A stretch of 11,145 nt of DNA from Baffinella frigidus (Eukaryota; Cryptophyceae; Cryptomonadales; Baffinellaceae), in NCBI GenBank assembly GCA_026770585.1, contig MU646324.1:1037119-1048263 (forward strand), given 5' to 3'. Made by a program: the position numbers and the translations under genes. Below, one piece after another: positions 1 through 6,705 of the stretch (the first letter of the stretch is position 1; every line of letters starts with the position of its first letter). The notes under the pieces were generated by a model, which saw nothing but the letters and a program-made list of their open reading frames with translations, made no database searches and was not told the DNA's origin.

Positions 1-110
1 TCGCTCATAAGAAAGCACCCCCCCCCGTAGGACCAGTATAGGACCCTAGGCATGGTCCTACTGTAGGGTCCCAGGGGGGGGGGGGTTCTTATGAGCGAGG
101 TACCCCTGTA
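1..110. repeat. Family A palindromic MITE-like element, copy 1 (cut by window edge)
   Basis: Left terminus starts inside the TIR (TCGCTCATAAGAAA), followed by a C-run, a palindromic core and the right TIR TTATGAGCGAGGTACCCCTG, then TA. The whole element can fold back on itself. Confidence 0.9.
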
Positions 111-274
111 CCCCTACCCGCATGCCCTGTGCCCGTTCCGGGCAAGCTCGCCCTCACTGCCCACACCCCTGATTCCCCACGCAGTCATGCAAAACGATTT
201 AAAAAGCAATTCCAGGACTTTTAAAGCCCTAGTGCTGATAACTCTCCCTTTGACGAGGGATTCAAGGTGCTCGC

Positions 275-395
275 TACAGGGGTGCCTCGCTCACAAGAAA
301 CTGCCCCCCCCCCAGGACCACCATAGGGTCCTAGGGATAGTCCTACTGTAGGGCCCTAGGGGGTGGGTGTTTCTTATGAGCGAGGTACCCCTGTT
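275..395. mobile_element. Family A MITE-like element, copy 2
   Basis: The left end has two variant bases (GGTGCCTCGCTCACAAGAAA). The right TIR is intact. The left flank is TA and the right flank is TTA, which is the TAA stop of the minus-strand gene. The element therefore sits at the end of the coding sequence. Confidence 0.88.
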
Positions 396-472
396 ACTCA
401 ATCTTTCGGCATTTGCAGGCTGGGGCCACTCTGGGGATGGATTTCTTGGGCTCAGACCCCATGGGGGGGGTC
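394..472 (-). CDS. Exon 8: basic C-terminus and stop
   Basis: Acceptor CCCCCCCAG|G completes the GA left by exon 7. It then codes 25 residues ending PKKSIPRVAPACKCRKIE and a TAA at 394-396. The palindromic element at 275-393 begins right at this stop codon, so the 3' untranslated region would start inside that element. No AATAAA is obvious downstream. Confidence 0.6.
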
Positions 473-3400
473 CTGGGGGGGCTGGGGCAGCTCGGAGCTA
501 GCTTTCCGTTCGTGGGCGGAGGGGGTGAGGAGAAGGGGAAGGTGGGGGGAGCTGCGGAAACGAGGCCGTGAGGCGGGAGGTGTGGAATCTTGATGTGGGG
601 AGGCGTGAGGACTTGTGAACGCTGGATGAGTTTTCGAGTGTGAGATGAGTCATGCAGTGGATGAGTTTTCCGGTGTGAGATGCGTCATGCGGTGTTGAGA
701 AGAGGGGAGAGGTGCGCTGGTCGGCGCACGCGCGCATGCGCGGGACCGGGACGGGTTCTACAGGGGTACCTCGCTCATAAGAAACTGCCCCCCCCCCAGG
801 ACCACCACAGGGCCCTAGGCATATGCCTACTGTAGGGTCCTTGGGGGGGGCAGTTTCTTATGAGCGAGGTACCCCTGTAGAATGTTCTAGAATGTTTCTA
901 GAACATTCTAGAATGTTCGATGCAGGGTGCCAGATATGTGAGTGAAGGATCACAATGTACGTGGGAGGCGGCGAGGGTTAAGGTGGATGTGAAAAGAGAC
1001 AAAAAAGAAACCGACACGGCGTCCGTGGTGCCGAGGCAGTTTCCTGCACATATCCTTCCTTCGTCATCGTATCCCTTAAGTGCCCATGAGGCTCATACGC
1101 CCTACCGTAGGGCCCTAGGACCTGCCTAGCCAGGACCTCTTGGCGGTCAAATTTGACCAGCTCGACACTTGAGGGATATGTACTTACACGGCCACCAAAT
1201 CCCACCGTCAGGTTGCGAGCAAAACTGTACTTCTCTCGCACCCCCCCGCTCACTCTCTCACAAACACTCACGCACCCCCCCGCTCACTCTCACACCAAAA
1301 CACTCACTCGTACAGCCGGTGGCTCGCCGGATCATACTGGTACACGGGTCCGTCACCACTACGCCCCGCCACCGAATCAACAACCCCGGAGAAGAAGTCA
1401 TTCCCCAACCCCCCCCCGTCCATCACGCCACGTTCGTAGCCCCCCTCGTAGCCCCCCAGCCCCCCCAAGGGAGAGCCATACCCCATGTAGTCGTCGCGCC
1501 CCGCCCGCATCCCGTAGGGAGAGGAGGGGATCAGCGGGTTGGTGTTCGGCCCACCAGCGTAGGGCGTACGGGTGGGGGACGCGTCGTAGCCGGGCGCGAA
1601 GGCCTCGCTGCCGCTCGCGACGTTGGTGGAGAGGAAGGGGTTGTAGGGCGCGTAGGGGGAGGCGCGCGTTCCGGGGGGGTACGGGTACCTGTTGGGGTTT
1701 GGGGTTTGGGGTTTGGGGTTTGGGGTTTGGGGTTTGGGGTTTGGGGTTTGGGGTCTAGGGTTTAGGGTTTAGGGTTTAGGGCATATGCGCAAGCGTCGCT
1801 CAAAACCAGAGGGGGGCAAGCGTTGCTCTACAGGGGTACCTCGCTCATAAGAAAGCGCCTCCCCCTAGGACCCTACAGTAGGCCTATGCCTAGGGCCCTA
1901 CGATGGTCCTAGGGGGGCTGCTTTCTTATGAGCGAGGTACCCCTGTAGCGCGGAGAGAGAGGGGGGGGCACATTCGGAGCGTGTAGGGTTTAGAGTTCAG
2001 GGGTTCAGGGTTTAGAGTGTAGGGTTGAGAGTTCACCTTCGCAGCGGGAATCCCTCGGGCCATGTGGCGGGATCCGCGTCGTACTTGGCAGCCGCCATGC
2101 CCGGTGAGAACACGTGCCCCGCGGGGTTGGGGTACTGCCAGCCATCCAAGGTGTGTCAGGCTCGCTTCATTAAGGCGCATAGACTTTTGTATCCCTCAAG
2201 TCTCAAGGGCTGCCTCCATGCCCGGTGAGAACACGTGCCCGGCGGGGTTCGGGTACTGCCAACATTGGAGGTTAGCGGAGGGCCCCGGTTTGTGATCTGG
2301 CGTGCCCATGGAAACGGTGTTCGAGCAGCAAAGACCGTTTCTGGTACTTGAGGGGTTTGGTGTGCCAGGCTCGTTTCGTTACGGCTCCCGAAACTATCCA
2401 TGGTCTGAGGAGAGGTCATATATGTTTATCCTCTCAGCTCATATACGTTTATATACGTTTGTATCTCTCAACTCAAGGCTTTGAAGGGGCTATCTAGGAC
2501 ATGTATCGAGAGCGATAAAGAAGAAGAGAGAAAGTGTCATCCTCGAGCCGGGGGCATGCTATTTTTTTCTGGGCAAAATGGCCCGGCTAATCTAATCTTT
2601 CTTTGGACAAAATAGCTAATATTCTCTGGACAAAATGGCTAATCTTCCCTGGGCAAAATGTCGCAGCGCCCGAGGAGAGAGCCTGTCCTTACTTGCAGCT
2701 CATGGTGCGAGACACACGGGGGTTTAGGGGTGGTTCACACCTCGGGGAAGTAATCCCGCGAGACGTCCGACGGAAGAACCGCCATCGATCCGGTATCCCC
2801 ATACACGAACGTGTTCGCGCTTGCCATCCACTGCGGGGGCTTCGGAGCGCAGCGCACGCGTGAGGCGGAGGTCCACGCCATGTACATGGCCACGTTGCAC
2901 GAGGGCGTGCATCCTGCGTGGCGCGGGGGGGGGGTGAGAAGGGTGGGTTCCGTGCGGTAAGCAGGGACGTCTCATCGGCAGCTGGGGACAGACCACCAAC
3001 CCTAAACCCTAAACCCTAAACCCTAAACCCTAAACCCTAAACCCTAAACCCTAAACCCTAAACCCAGGGGGCGCGGGGGGGGTGAGCGGGTGGGATCCGT
3101 GTGGTACGCAGGGACGTGTCCTGGACTGCTGGCGAGATTAGCCAGGACTCTGAAGTGGGCTTTGTGAGTGTGTTGCCCAAGATCGATTTGTACCGGAGAA
3201 TTCGCCTACCGCTCGGAACACTCTGGGGAACATTATGAAGTTAATTGTTGGATTGTTTCTCAAGAAAATATGCCACAAGTCAGCATTTTTTGGTCACGCC
3301 AACCCCGGATATCCGTGGGAGATGTGAATCGTAGCCTCCCGAGTGGTAAGCGAACTCCTCCAAATTCGGGTGCGAGAAAGGGGGAGAGATGTTGAGTATT

Positions 3401-5439
3401 GGGGGTATGGGAAATAGTATTGGGACCAAGGTTAGCGGGATTCAACAACCTACGACATCTTTATTTTAGGAAGGCATAACGCCCTTATTACGTTGTTTCA
3501 CGAACATAAACGTTAATGAAGGCCGGTTCTGGAAAACGACCCCGCAAGATCACTCCGGAGGGCTTGAGGAGGTGCGCGGTGGGCGGGTACATTTCAGAAC
3601 ATAACAGAATCCAGTGTGTATCTTAAGGCTTCCAACGCCGAAGATAAGGGTGGGATATGCTATTTTAGGCATAAAAATCAGGCTAAAATGAGTGTATTTA
3701 CCCACCGAATCTGTTATGTTCCGAGAGTAGGCATAGACTTCTGTATCACTCAACTCAAGGCTCAAGGGCCTCATTTAGGACCTGTATCGAGAGTAATAAA
3801 GAAGAAAGAAGAGTAGGCAGGGACAGTGAGACCGTTGCTCTCGAAGCACTGGCACAGGAAATCCGAGCGCAGCTCCGTGGCCTCCTTCGGGTTGTCCTGC
3901 AATCCCCAGACATCCTGTCAACTCTTTGTGCGGCGTACTCCACTGCGAGCCAGAACATTTCGTCTAAGTCAACTCCCCCTGATAATCAGTGTCTTAAGTC
4001 AAATGCCTGCTCCCAGAGCAGGTCCATCTAAATGAAATGGCAACTTACTGCCGAGGATCAGCTTAGTTGACCTGAGGTAAAAAAATGTGGCTAGCAGTGT
4101 ACTCACAGAACGGTTGCAGGAATAGTCGAGCGAGAGTTCCTAAACCCGAAACTGTGATCAAGGTTTAGGGTTTCTAAACCAGGTTTAGGGTTTGATCCTA
4201 AACCCTGAAACGTGTTTAGGGTTTCTAAACCAGGTTGAGGGGTTCGGGTTCAGTCCCGTAAACATGACCTGGTTCAGGAACATTGAAGCATCCCACTAGC
4301 CCTCACAGAAAGACCAAATCGTCGATTTTCAGACCTCGGATTTACCTTGCCAGCCAGGCGAATTCGCCTGGCTGTGTTAACTTAAGTCACGATCTTGGTA
4401 CACAATCAGCTTTTGGGAACAGGTCGAAATAATCGATTTGGTCCTTCCGTGAGGGTTGGTGGTCAGGAGTTCTCCATCACTCGGAGGAAGGACGGAGTCG
4501 ATGCGACAAGGGGCGTGTTTGCTCTGAGCGCGAAAAAGGCGAGAATGCGGGGCAAACCTCGTAGCTCTGCCTGAATTCATCAAAATGATAAGACCGCAAG
4601 TCAATTCCGCGGGGGTTTGGTGCAGATCCGTCAACTTTTGGAGTGAAAACGATGAGCCAACCCGAGTCAGGCAGAGCTAGACCTCGTAGAGCTTCTGCGC
4701 GTGCCCCTCCGCCTGTCCAATGCAGTTCTGGACCGCCTTGGCGCATATTGTCCCCGTTGCCTCCCCGTTGCACTCGAACGCCACAGCCTCCGGCACGATC
4801 TCAGTAGGCTCCGGAAGGTCGGCGTGCCGCCTGCTCCAGGGTGGTATCCCGGCATGAGCGATAGCTCGCGTGCGTGCAACAAGCAGTTTCGCGGCTTCCT
4901 GCCATTTGACCCCCAAGTCTTCCCCAAGCAGCTCTCGCTGTTTCCATGGGAGATCAGTTTCGTGGGAACGCTGGATCACCTGCCGGCGATGGCCTCGCGG
5001 GGTTGCGGCGGGAGCGTCTCGACGGATTGAAGGTAGGAGGGAGTGAAGAGCCCAAACACCAGCTTCTTCGCGATGTCGTTCTCCAGCGACTCCAGCGCGC
5101 TCTCCCGCTGCTCCGCCAAGACCGTCGGACCAGCTAGGACTGAACCCTGCATCATCCGCACCCGCCGCCCCTCCAGCGCCAGCGGTGCTGTCTCTCGCCG
5201 TGTAGAGCCTGCAGATACCCGCCCCACTCGTCAGCCAGGAGGGGTTCAGCCTGTGGGAGCAGGATTGGAGCGGGACTGAGGAGTTGCCGGGCACAGGCAG
5301 GCGTGCGACAAGGCGTGCGGTCCTGCTCGAAGCGGCAGCGCAGCTGTGGCAAGGGGTCGGTACCCGTCGCCAGAAGGACGAGCCCCAGGGCGAGCGCCCC
5401 GGCGGCCCAGGCCAATCTCATCGCAATTTTCATCGCCAT
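394..5439 (-). CDS. Eight-exon gene for a secreted, cysteine-containing, Tyr/Gly-rich protein of unknown family
   Basis: Exons on the minus strand, in coding order: 5364-5439, 4980-5208, 4683-4830, 3833-3896, 2741-2913, 2037-2134, 1308-1688, 394-472. The sum is 1248 nt, or 415 residues plus TAA. All introns are GT-AG, all acceptors are CAG, and phases agree at every junction. Residues 1-25 form a signal peptide (basic MKIAMR, then a Leu/Ala core). Residues 26-101 are helical and charged. Cysteines 122, 131, 138, 166, 168, 174, 178 and 194 give an even set of eight, suggesting disulfides. Residues 263-389 are rich in Tyr, Pro and Gly and include an NPF tripeptide at 279-281. The tail (391-415) is basic with CKC at 409-411. 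The ATG at 5439 is in CTTCCATGG, a fair Kozak context. Exon 1 could instead run further and splice at a GTGCCC donor, which keeps the same phase. No family was recognised and no function is assigned. The gene model is hand-built. Confidence 0.72.
624..693. repeat. Two tandem 35-bp units in intron 7
   Basis: Units 624-658 and 659-693 both start GGATGAGTTTTC and contain GTGTGAGATG, with about five differences. No coding or known function is evident. Confidence 0.85.
761..877. mobile_element. Family A MITE-like element, copy 3, flanked by TA
   Basis: Full length, 117 bp, with both TIRs intact and TA on each side (759-760, 878-879). Lies in intron 7. The right TA is followed at once by the GAA/TTC array. 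Confidence 0.93.
880..918. promoter_or_regulatory. Heat-shock-element-like array of alternating GAA/TTC
   Basis: GAA at 880, TTC at 885, GAA at 890, TTC at 896, GAA at 901, TTC at 906, GAA at 911 and TTC at 916. Eight alternating pentamers have one extra base at the middle. The known HSF target is inverted nGAAn pentamers, and three are enough. The array is also a simple palindromic repeat around TCTAGA, so chance expansion is possible. It lies in intron 7. Confidence 0.5.
1070..1178. mobile_element. Family B inverted-repeat element, copy 1
   Basis: TIRs TATCCCTTAAGTG and CACTTGAGGGATA (one mismatch), 109 bp. Inside is the family A-like core CCCTACCGTAGGGCCCTAGG and then a perfect palindrome GGTCAAATTTGACC (1145-1158). 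TA may be the target duplication. Lies in intron 7. Confidence 0.75.
1237..1309. repeat. Tandem duplication next to the exon 7 donor
   Basis: Two copies of CGCACCCCCCCGCTCACTCT plus a CACACTCA-like end. On the minus strand each gives a GTGAGTGTT motif, so the region just inside intron 7 holds duplicate donor-like sequences. Confidence 0.75.
1308..1688 (-). CDS. Exon 7: Tyr/Pro/Gly-rich region with NPF
   Basis: The longest exon (381 nt). It starts after CCCCAACAG|G, directly downstream of a telomere-like CCCAAAC/CCCTAAA tract, and ends at CTGTACGA|GTGAGT, an excellent donor. It codes low-complexity sequence with many SPY, PYN, GGY and GGL motifs, the NPF tripeptide (a known EH-domain ligand in other proteins, function here unknown), then a more ordered end (FFSGVVDSVAGR). 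A TGA overlaps the donor, so an unspliced transcript would stop at once. Confidence 0.75.
1692..1782. repeat. Telomere-like tract (GGGGTTT)n then (TTTAGGG)n
   Basis: About eight GGGGTTT units followed by TCTAGGG and three TTTAGGG units. On the minus (coding) strand this is a CCCTAAA/CCCCAAA tract ending only a few bases before the exon 7 acceptor, so it takes the place of the polypyrimidine tract. Confidence 0.92.
1831..1945. mobile_element. Family A MITE-like element, copy 4, flanked by TA
   Basis: Full length, both TIRs perfect, CTA on the left and TAG on the right. Lies within intron 6. Confidence 0.93.
1981..2030. repeat. Degenerate telomere-like tract
   Basis: Interrupted GTAGGGTTTAGAG, TTCAGGG, TTTAGAG and GTAGGG units just inside the donor end of intron 6. 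Confidence 0.7.
2037..2134 (-). CDS. Exon 6
   Basis: A 98-nt exon between GGCTGGCAG (CTGAC branch-like site about 20 nt upstream) and donor CGAAG|GTGAAC. It codes YPNPAGHVFSPGMAAAKY and then PATWPEGFPLR, with high G/C third positions. It starts in phase 0 and ends in phase 2, which matches exon 7. A partial second copy of its 5' part lies upstream at 2213-2255 and differs mainly at synonymous sites, which supports a coding origin. Confidence 0.75.
2150..2172. repeat. 23-bp intronic repeat, copy 1 (copy 2 at 2359-2381)
   Basis: GGTGTGTCAGGCTCGCTTCA compared with GGTGTGCCAGGCTCGTTTCG. Each copy lies outside one exon 6 copy, so exon and flank were duplicated together. Confidence 0.7.
2177..2210 (+). 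repeat. SINE-like repeat, 5' fragment
   Basis: Shares GCATAGACTTNTGTATC, CTCAAG and CTCAAGGGC with the copies at 2457, 3731 and 9215. It abuts the broken exon 6 duplicate. Confidence 0.65.
2213..2255 (-). pseudogene. Duplicated 5' fragment of exon 6
   Basis: Preceded by CTAACCTCCAATGTTGGCAG, a good branch site plus acceptor. The first 13 codons match exon 6 with two synonymous changes (CCC/CCG, GCG/GCC) and no amino-acid change. It then passes through GAG-GCA-GCC into a SINE-like repeat, with a TGA soon after. It has no donor and lies in intron 5. It could act as a poison exon or a splicing decoy, or be an inert relic. Confidence 0.6.
2457..2534 (+). repeat. SINE-like repeat with purine tail, copy
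   Basis: Contains TGTATCTCTCAACTCAAGG, then CTATCTAGGACATGTATC, GAGAGCGATAAAGAAGAAG and a GA-rich tail. The head with the same 3' end and a purine tail is what a short retroposon leaves. No RNA polymerase III boxes were clearly seen. Confidence 0.65.
2569..2660 (+). repeat. Degenerate tandem repeat, about 23 bp period
   Basis: GGRCAAAATRG units begin at 2571, 2605, 2628 and 2651, with CTAATNTT between them. Lies in intron 5. No function is apparent. Confidence 0.7.
2741..2913 (-). CDS. Exon 5: end of cysteine region
   Basis: Preceded by a C-rich tract ending CGCCACGCAG and ending at CCCGAG|GTGTGA. The frame is visible only by hand because it has no usable ATG at its start. It codes for residues 174-230 with Cys 174, 178 and 194, and two Trp. 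Third codon positions are almost all G or C. The sequence reads NVAMYMAWTSASRV, then WMASANTFVYGDTGSM, which is clearly protein-like. The 5' end completes the single base left by exon 4; the 3' end is phase 0. Confidence 0.75.
2920..2973. repeat. Direct repeat flanking telomere array, left copy (right copy 3069-3120)
   Basis: Both copies read GGCGCGGGGGG, GGGTGAG, GGGTGGG, TCCGTG, GGTA, GCAGGGACGT. The left copy contains the C-rich 3' end of intron 4 next to exon 5. The right copy lacks the exon. Confidence 0.8.
2997..3066. repeat. Interstitial telomere array (CCCTAAA)n
   Basis: About nine to ten perfect CCCTAAA units ending CCCAGG. It lies in intron 4, antisense to the minus-strand gene, between two directly repeated flanks. 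Confidence 0.95.
3121..3596. other. Intron 4 sequence with no recognised feature
   Basis: Mixed-composition unique sequence. Short frames on both strands lack coding bias. No repeat, hairpin or RNA gene was recognised. Confidence 0.5.
3597..3721. mobile_element. Candidate inverted-repeat element, 125 bp
   Basis: Perfect 12-bp terminal repeats GAACATAACAGA and TCTGTTATGTTC enclose AT-rich DNA. Only one copy is seen, so mobility is inferred. Confidence 0.45.
3731..3815 (+). repeat. SINE-like repeat with purine tail, best copy
   Basis: GCATAGACTTCTGTATCACT, then CAACTCAAGGCTCAAGGGCC, TTTAGGACCTGTATCGAGAG and TAATAAAGAAGAAAGAAGAG. Lies in intron 4, immediately downstream of exon 4. Confidence 0.7.
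3833..3896 (-). CDS. Exon 4: short CQC-containing exon
   Basis: A 64-nt exon preceded by GGGGATTGCAG, with a TTGAC branch-like site about 20 nt upstream. It codes for DNPKEATELRS followed by FLCQCFESN (Cys 166 and 168). Of two possible donors (AACG|GTCTCA and ACT|GTCCCT), only the first leaves one base and so fits the two-base start of exon 5. A SINE-like repeat with a purine tail lies just downstream, in intron 4 (3731-3815). Confidence 0.6.
4140..4250. repeat. Mixed-orientation telomere-like repeats
   Basis: CCTAAACCC and GTTTAGGG words alternate on both strands. GTTTAGGGTTTCTAAACCAG is repeated exactly at 4163 and 4214, 51 bp apart. It can fold into several hairpins. Lies in intron 3. Confidence 0.75.
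4300..4455. mobile_element. Candidate inverted-repeat element with a perfect 24-bp palindrome inside
   Basis: Ends CCCTCACAGAAAGACCAAAT and, inverted, CCCTCACGGAAGGACCAAAT (2 mismatches in 22). The palindrome at 4351-4374 is centred on GCGAATTCGC. Single copy here, in intron 3. Confidence 0.55.
4683..4830 (-). CDS. Exon 3: start of cysteine region
   Basis: Codes for residues 103-151 with Cys 122, 131 and 138. It reads through PEAVAFECNGEATG and GQAEGHAQKLYE. It ends in phase 0 at TACGAG|GTCTAG. Without splicing the frame would stop at the TAG two codons later. The donor is weak (GTCTAG), but exon 4 also uses a GTCT donor, and exon 4 begins in the required phase. Confidence 0.65.
4980..5208 (-). 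CDS. Exon 2: charged helical segment
   Basis: Codes for residues 26-101 in a frame different from exon 1 and exon 3. Third positions are mostly G or C. The segment containing AEQRESALESLENDIAKKLV looks amphipathic and helical. The donor is GGCAG|GTGATC, just before an in-frame TGA. The following intron (4831-4979, 149 nt) ends CTGGAGCAG. A 149-nt intron moves the reading by exactly the amount needed to enter the exon 3 frame. Confidence 0.72.
5364..5439 (-). CDS. Exon 1: signal peptide
   Basis: Starts at ATG and encodes a basic n-region (K4, R8) followed by a hydrophobic Leu/Ala/Gly/Val stretch to about residue 24, typical of a cleaved signal peptide or signal anchor. It ends in phase 1 at ACGG|GTACCG. 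The intron to 5209 is 155 nt, with acceptor TATCTGCAG. The same frame stays open to 5152, and a second donor (CCT|GTGCCC, at about 5294) would also restore frame. The longer exon 1 adds a Cys-rich stretch with equally high G/C third positions, so the exon end is uncertain. Confidence 0.65.
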
Positions 5440-5456
5440 GGAAGTTGACTAATCGC

Positions 5457-5589
5457 TACCACGCAAGATCTATTTTCAAATGTTCATAAGTCAACATTCT
5501 CCTCAGAGAAAAATCGAAATTTCGGGAAGTTGATACAAAGTCCGTGTGAACTGACTTTTTCCCCCATCTGTTTACACTCTTGCGTGGTA
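5457..5589. mobile_element. Candidate inverted-repeat element upstream of the minus-strand gene
   Basis: Perfect 12-bp terminal repeats TACCACGCAAGA and TCTTGCGTGGTA around 109 bp of AT-richer DNA. If TA is the target duplication, the TIR is CCACGCAAGA. It occupies the likely promoter or 5' leader, between 18 and 150 bp upstream of the start codon. Confidence 0.5.
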
Positions 5590-5592
5590 ATA

Positions 5593-5913
5593 AAAGGCGG
5601 CTCTTCAGAAGAGCGTCGAGGTGATGGCCGGCTCCAGATGAGGGGAGGGTTCTTGGTGTGTGTTGGAATCTGTTGGTGTTGTTGCTGACTGCTGTACACG
5701 TGTGCTGCTCTTGCGCGGTGGTGCCGAGGGCTCGAGGCGCAGCTGTTGCGGGTTTGGAAAGAGTGAGCCGCCTAGGCGCCCACGGGGGGTCAGACTCCTC
5801 CCGGCGGGTCGTGGGCGGGAAAGGGGCGGGAAAGGGGCGGGAAAGGGGCGCGTATCTGGTCGTAGTTGATGATCGCCACGGGCTTCAACTCACGCCCGCC
5901 CATCCCCCAGCAG
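5593..5913. other. Interval between divergent gene models
   Basis: GC-rich, with three tandem GGGCGGGAAAG-type units at 5813-5850. A plus-strand frame (ARWCRGLEAQLLRVWK, ending AAAGA|GTGAGC at about 5770) could be an upstream exon of the plus-strand gene, and its phase fits. No start codon was identified. The minus-strand frame ending at 5790-5792 is discussed under 5914-6041. Confidence 0.35.
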
Positions 5914-6041
5914 AATGTTCGGATTCCAGATGACCATGTCGCTGTACGGCGGCTCGCCGAACGTGTCCATGTTCAAGGGCGGCGGGACCGCGCAGATGGG
6001 GTCCATCGTGGATATGCCTGACAACACCTCGTCCGGCGATG
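5914..6041 (+). CDS. Candidate plus-strand exon, Met/Gly-rich (strand ambiguous)
   Basis: Bounded by a strong acceptor (CTCACG, then a C-rich tract and CAGCAG, a tandem NAGNAG site) and a good donor (GGCGAT|GTAAGC). It codes FGFQMTMSLYGGSPNVSMF and then VDMPDNTSSGD. It ends in phase 0 and joins the candidate exon at 6426. The minus strand is also coding-like here: a frame reads PPYSDMVIWNPNILLG, and a different minus frame continues as RELKPVAIINYDQIRAP to a stop at 5790-5792. These two would join if the G5 run (plus 5904-5908) were one base shorter. I favour plus because of the splice sites and the phase chain, with low certainty. Confidence 0.42.
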
Positions 6042-6425
6042 TAAGCCATCCCCCCCCCACTAGAAATGCAAAGAACACACCCACTTCAGTCCATCGGTCG
6101 AGACGGCGGGGGGCAGGATCGTTCAGCTGGGGGAATAGAGGCTGTAGCTGGCCTGAGGGACTCTGCACGCTAGGTGGTCCTAGACCTATGGCTCGAGGAC
6201 CCCATTCGGTTCGGCTCACGCTCGCTGCCAAACTAGCGGCAGCCAAGCACTCTTTTCGGCATAGTCAGTCCACGGGATGCGTGTAGGGCCCACCCGACCC
6301 GGATTCACAGGTTTGTTCCTGGAAGAGAGGGGCACAGAGGGCCTGCCGTCAGGCGTACGCAGAAGAGAGGCTGCGTCCGGTTTGCACAGTTCTCGTTGCT
6401 TCCTGGGGTTTCACTGTTTGGTCAG

Positions 6426-6473
6426 TATGATGTGATGCGGCGCTATGCCGTGGCCTGCGGCGATGGACAGGGT
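6426..6473 (+). CDS. Candidate plus-strand exon
   Basis: Preceded by TTTCACTGTTTGGTCAG and coding YDVMRRYAVACGDGQG in phase 0. The donor would be GGGT|GTCGTC, which is weak, but GTC donors also occur in the neighbouring minus-strand gene. It would link 5914-6041 to 7053-7104 without any frame conflict. It could be chance. Confidence 0.3.
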
Positions 6474-6487
6474 GTCGTCTCGCTCTT

Positions 6488-6603
6488 GCACCCTAGATTG
6501 TTAGTATATTTGCACCTGGCGTTCGCGAGGGGCTACGCTGGAGCTGCACCTAGATTCTCAGCAGATTTGCACCTTGCGTTTGCGAGCAGGGACTATGACG
6601 CAG
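6488..6603 (+). repeat. Two tandem units of a dispersed about 58-bp repeat
   Basis: Units contain GCACCTAGATT, CAGCAGATTT, GCACCTGGCGTTCGCGAG and GGCTACGCTGGAGCT. A third copy lies inverted at 7318-7385. In one frame the repeat reads DLHLAFASRGYAGAAPRF-like peptides, but the divergence and inversion argue against a protein domain here. Confidence 0.75.
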
Positions 6604-6705
6604 TTACTCTTTTCGCAGTTGGTTTCGACGCCAATTGCCTCTCCCACCTCTGACCAGCTGGGCACCAGCGCAACTAGTTCGCGCTTCCTCCCGTCCCCCC
6701 CTCTA

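Noticed and set aside
1153-1765. Two long plus-strand frames over 1153-1765
   Set aside because: They are Arg/Pro-rich antisense shadows of exon 7 and run into the telomere-like tract.
2997-3066. True chromosome end
   Set aside because: Unique and repeat sequence continues on both sides, so this is an interstitial array.
4677-5294. Longest uninterrupted frame (205 codons, minus)
   Set aside because: Only its last third (exon 3) has coding bias. The first two thirds have poor third-position bias, and the coding signal there is in another frame (exon 2).
5152-5439. Programmed frameshifting to explain the frame changes in 4677-5439
   Set aside because: Two spliceable introns of 155 and 149 nt explain both changes, with CAG acceptors and matching phases. 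No slippery site is needed.
6396-6653. 85-codon plus-strand frame with DLHLAFA-like repeats as a repeat protein
   Set aside because: The repeat is dispersed and inverted elsewhere in the window, contains diverged units and lacks an ATG start. Only the 6426-6473 part is kept as a weak exon candidate.
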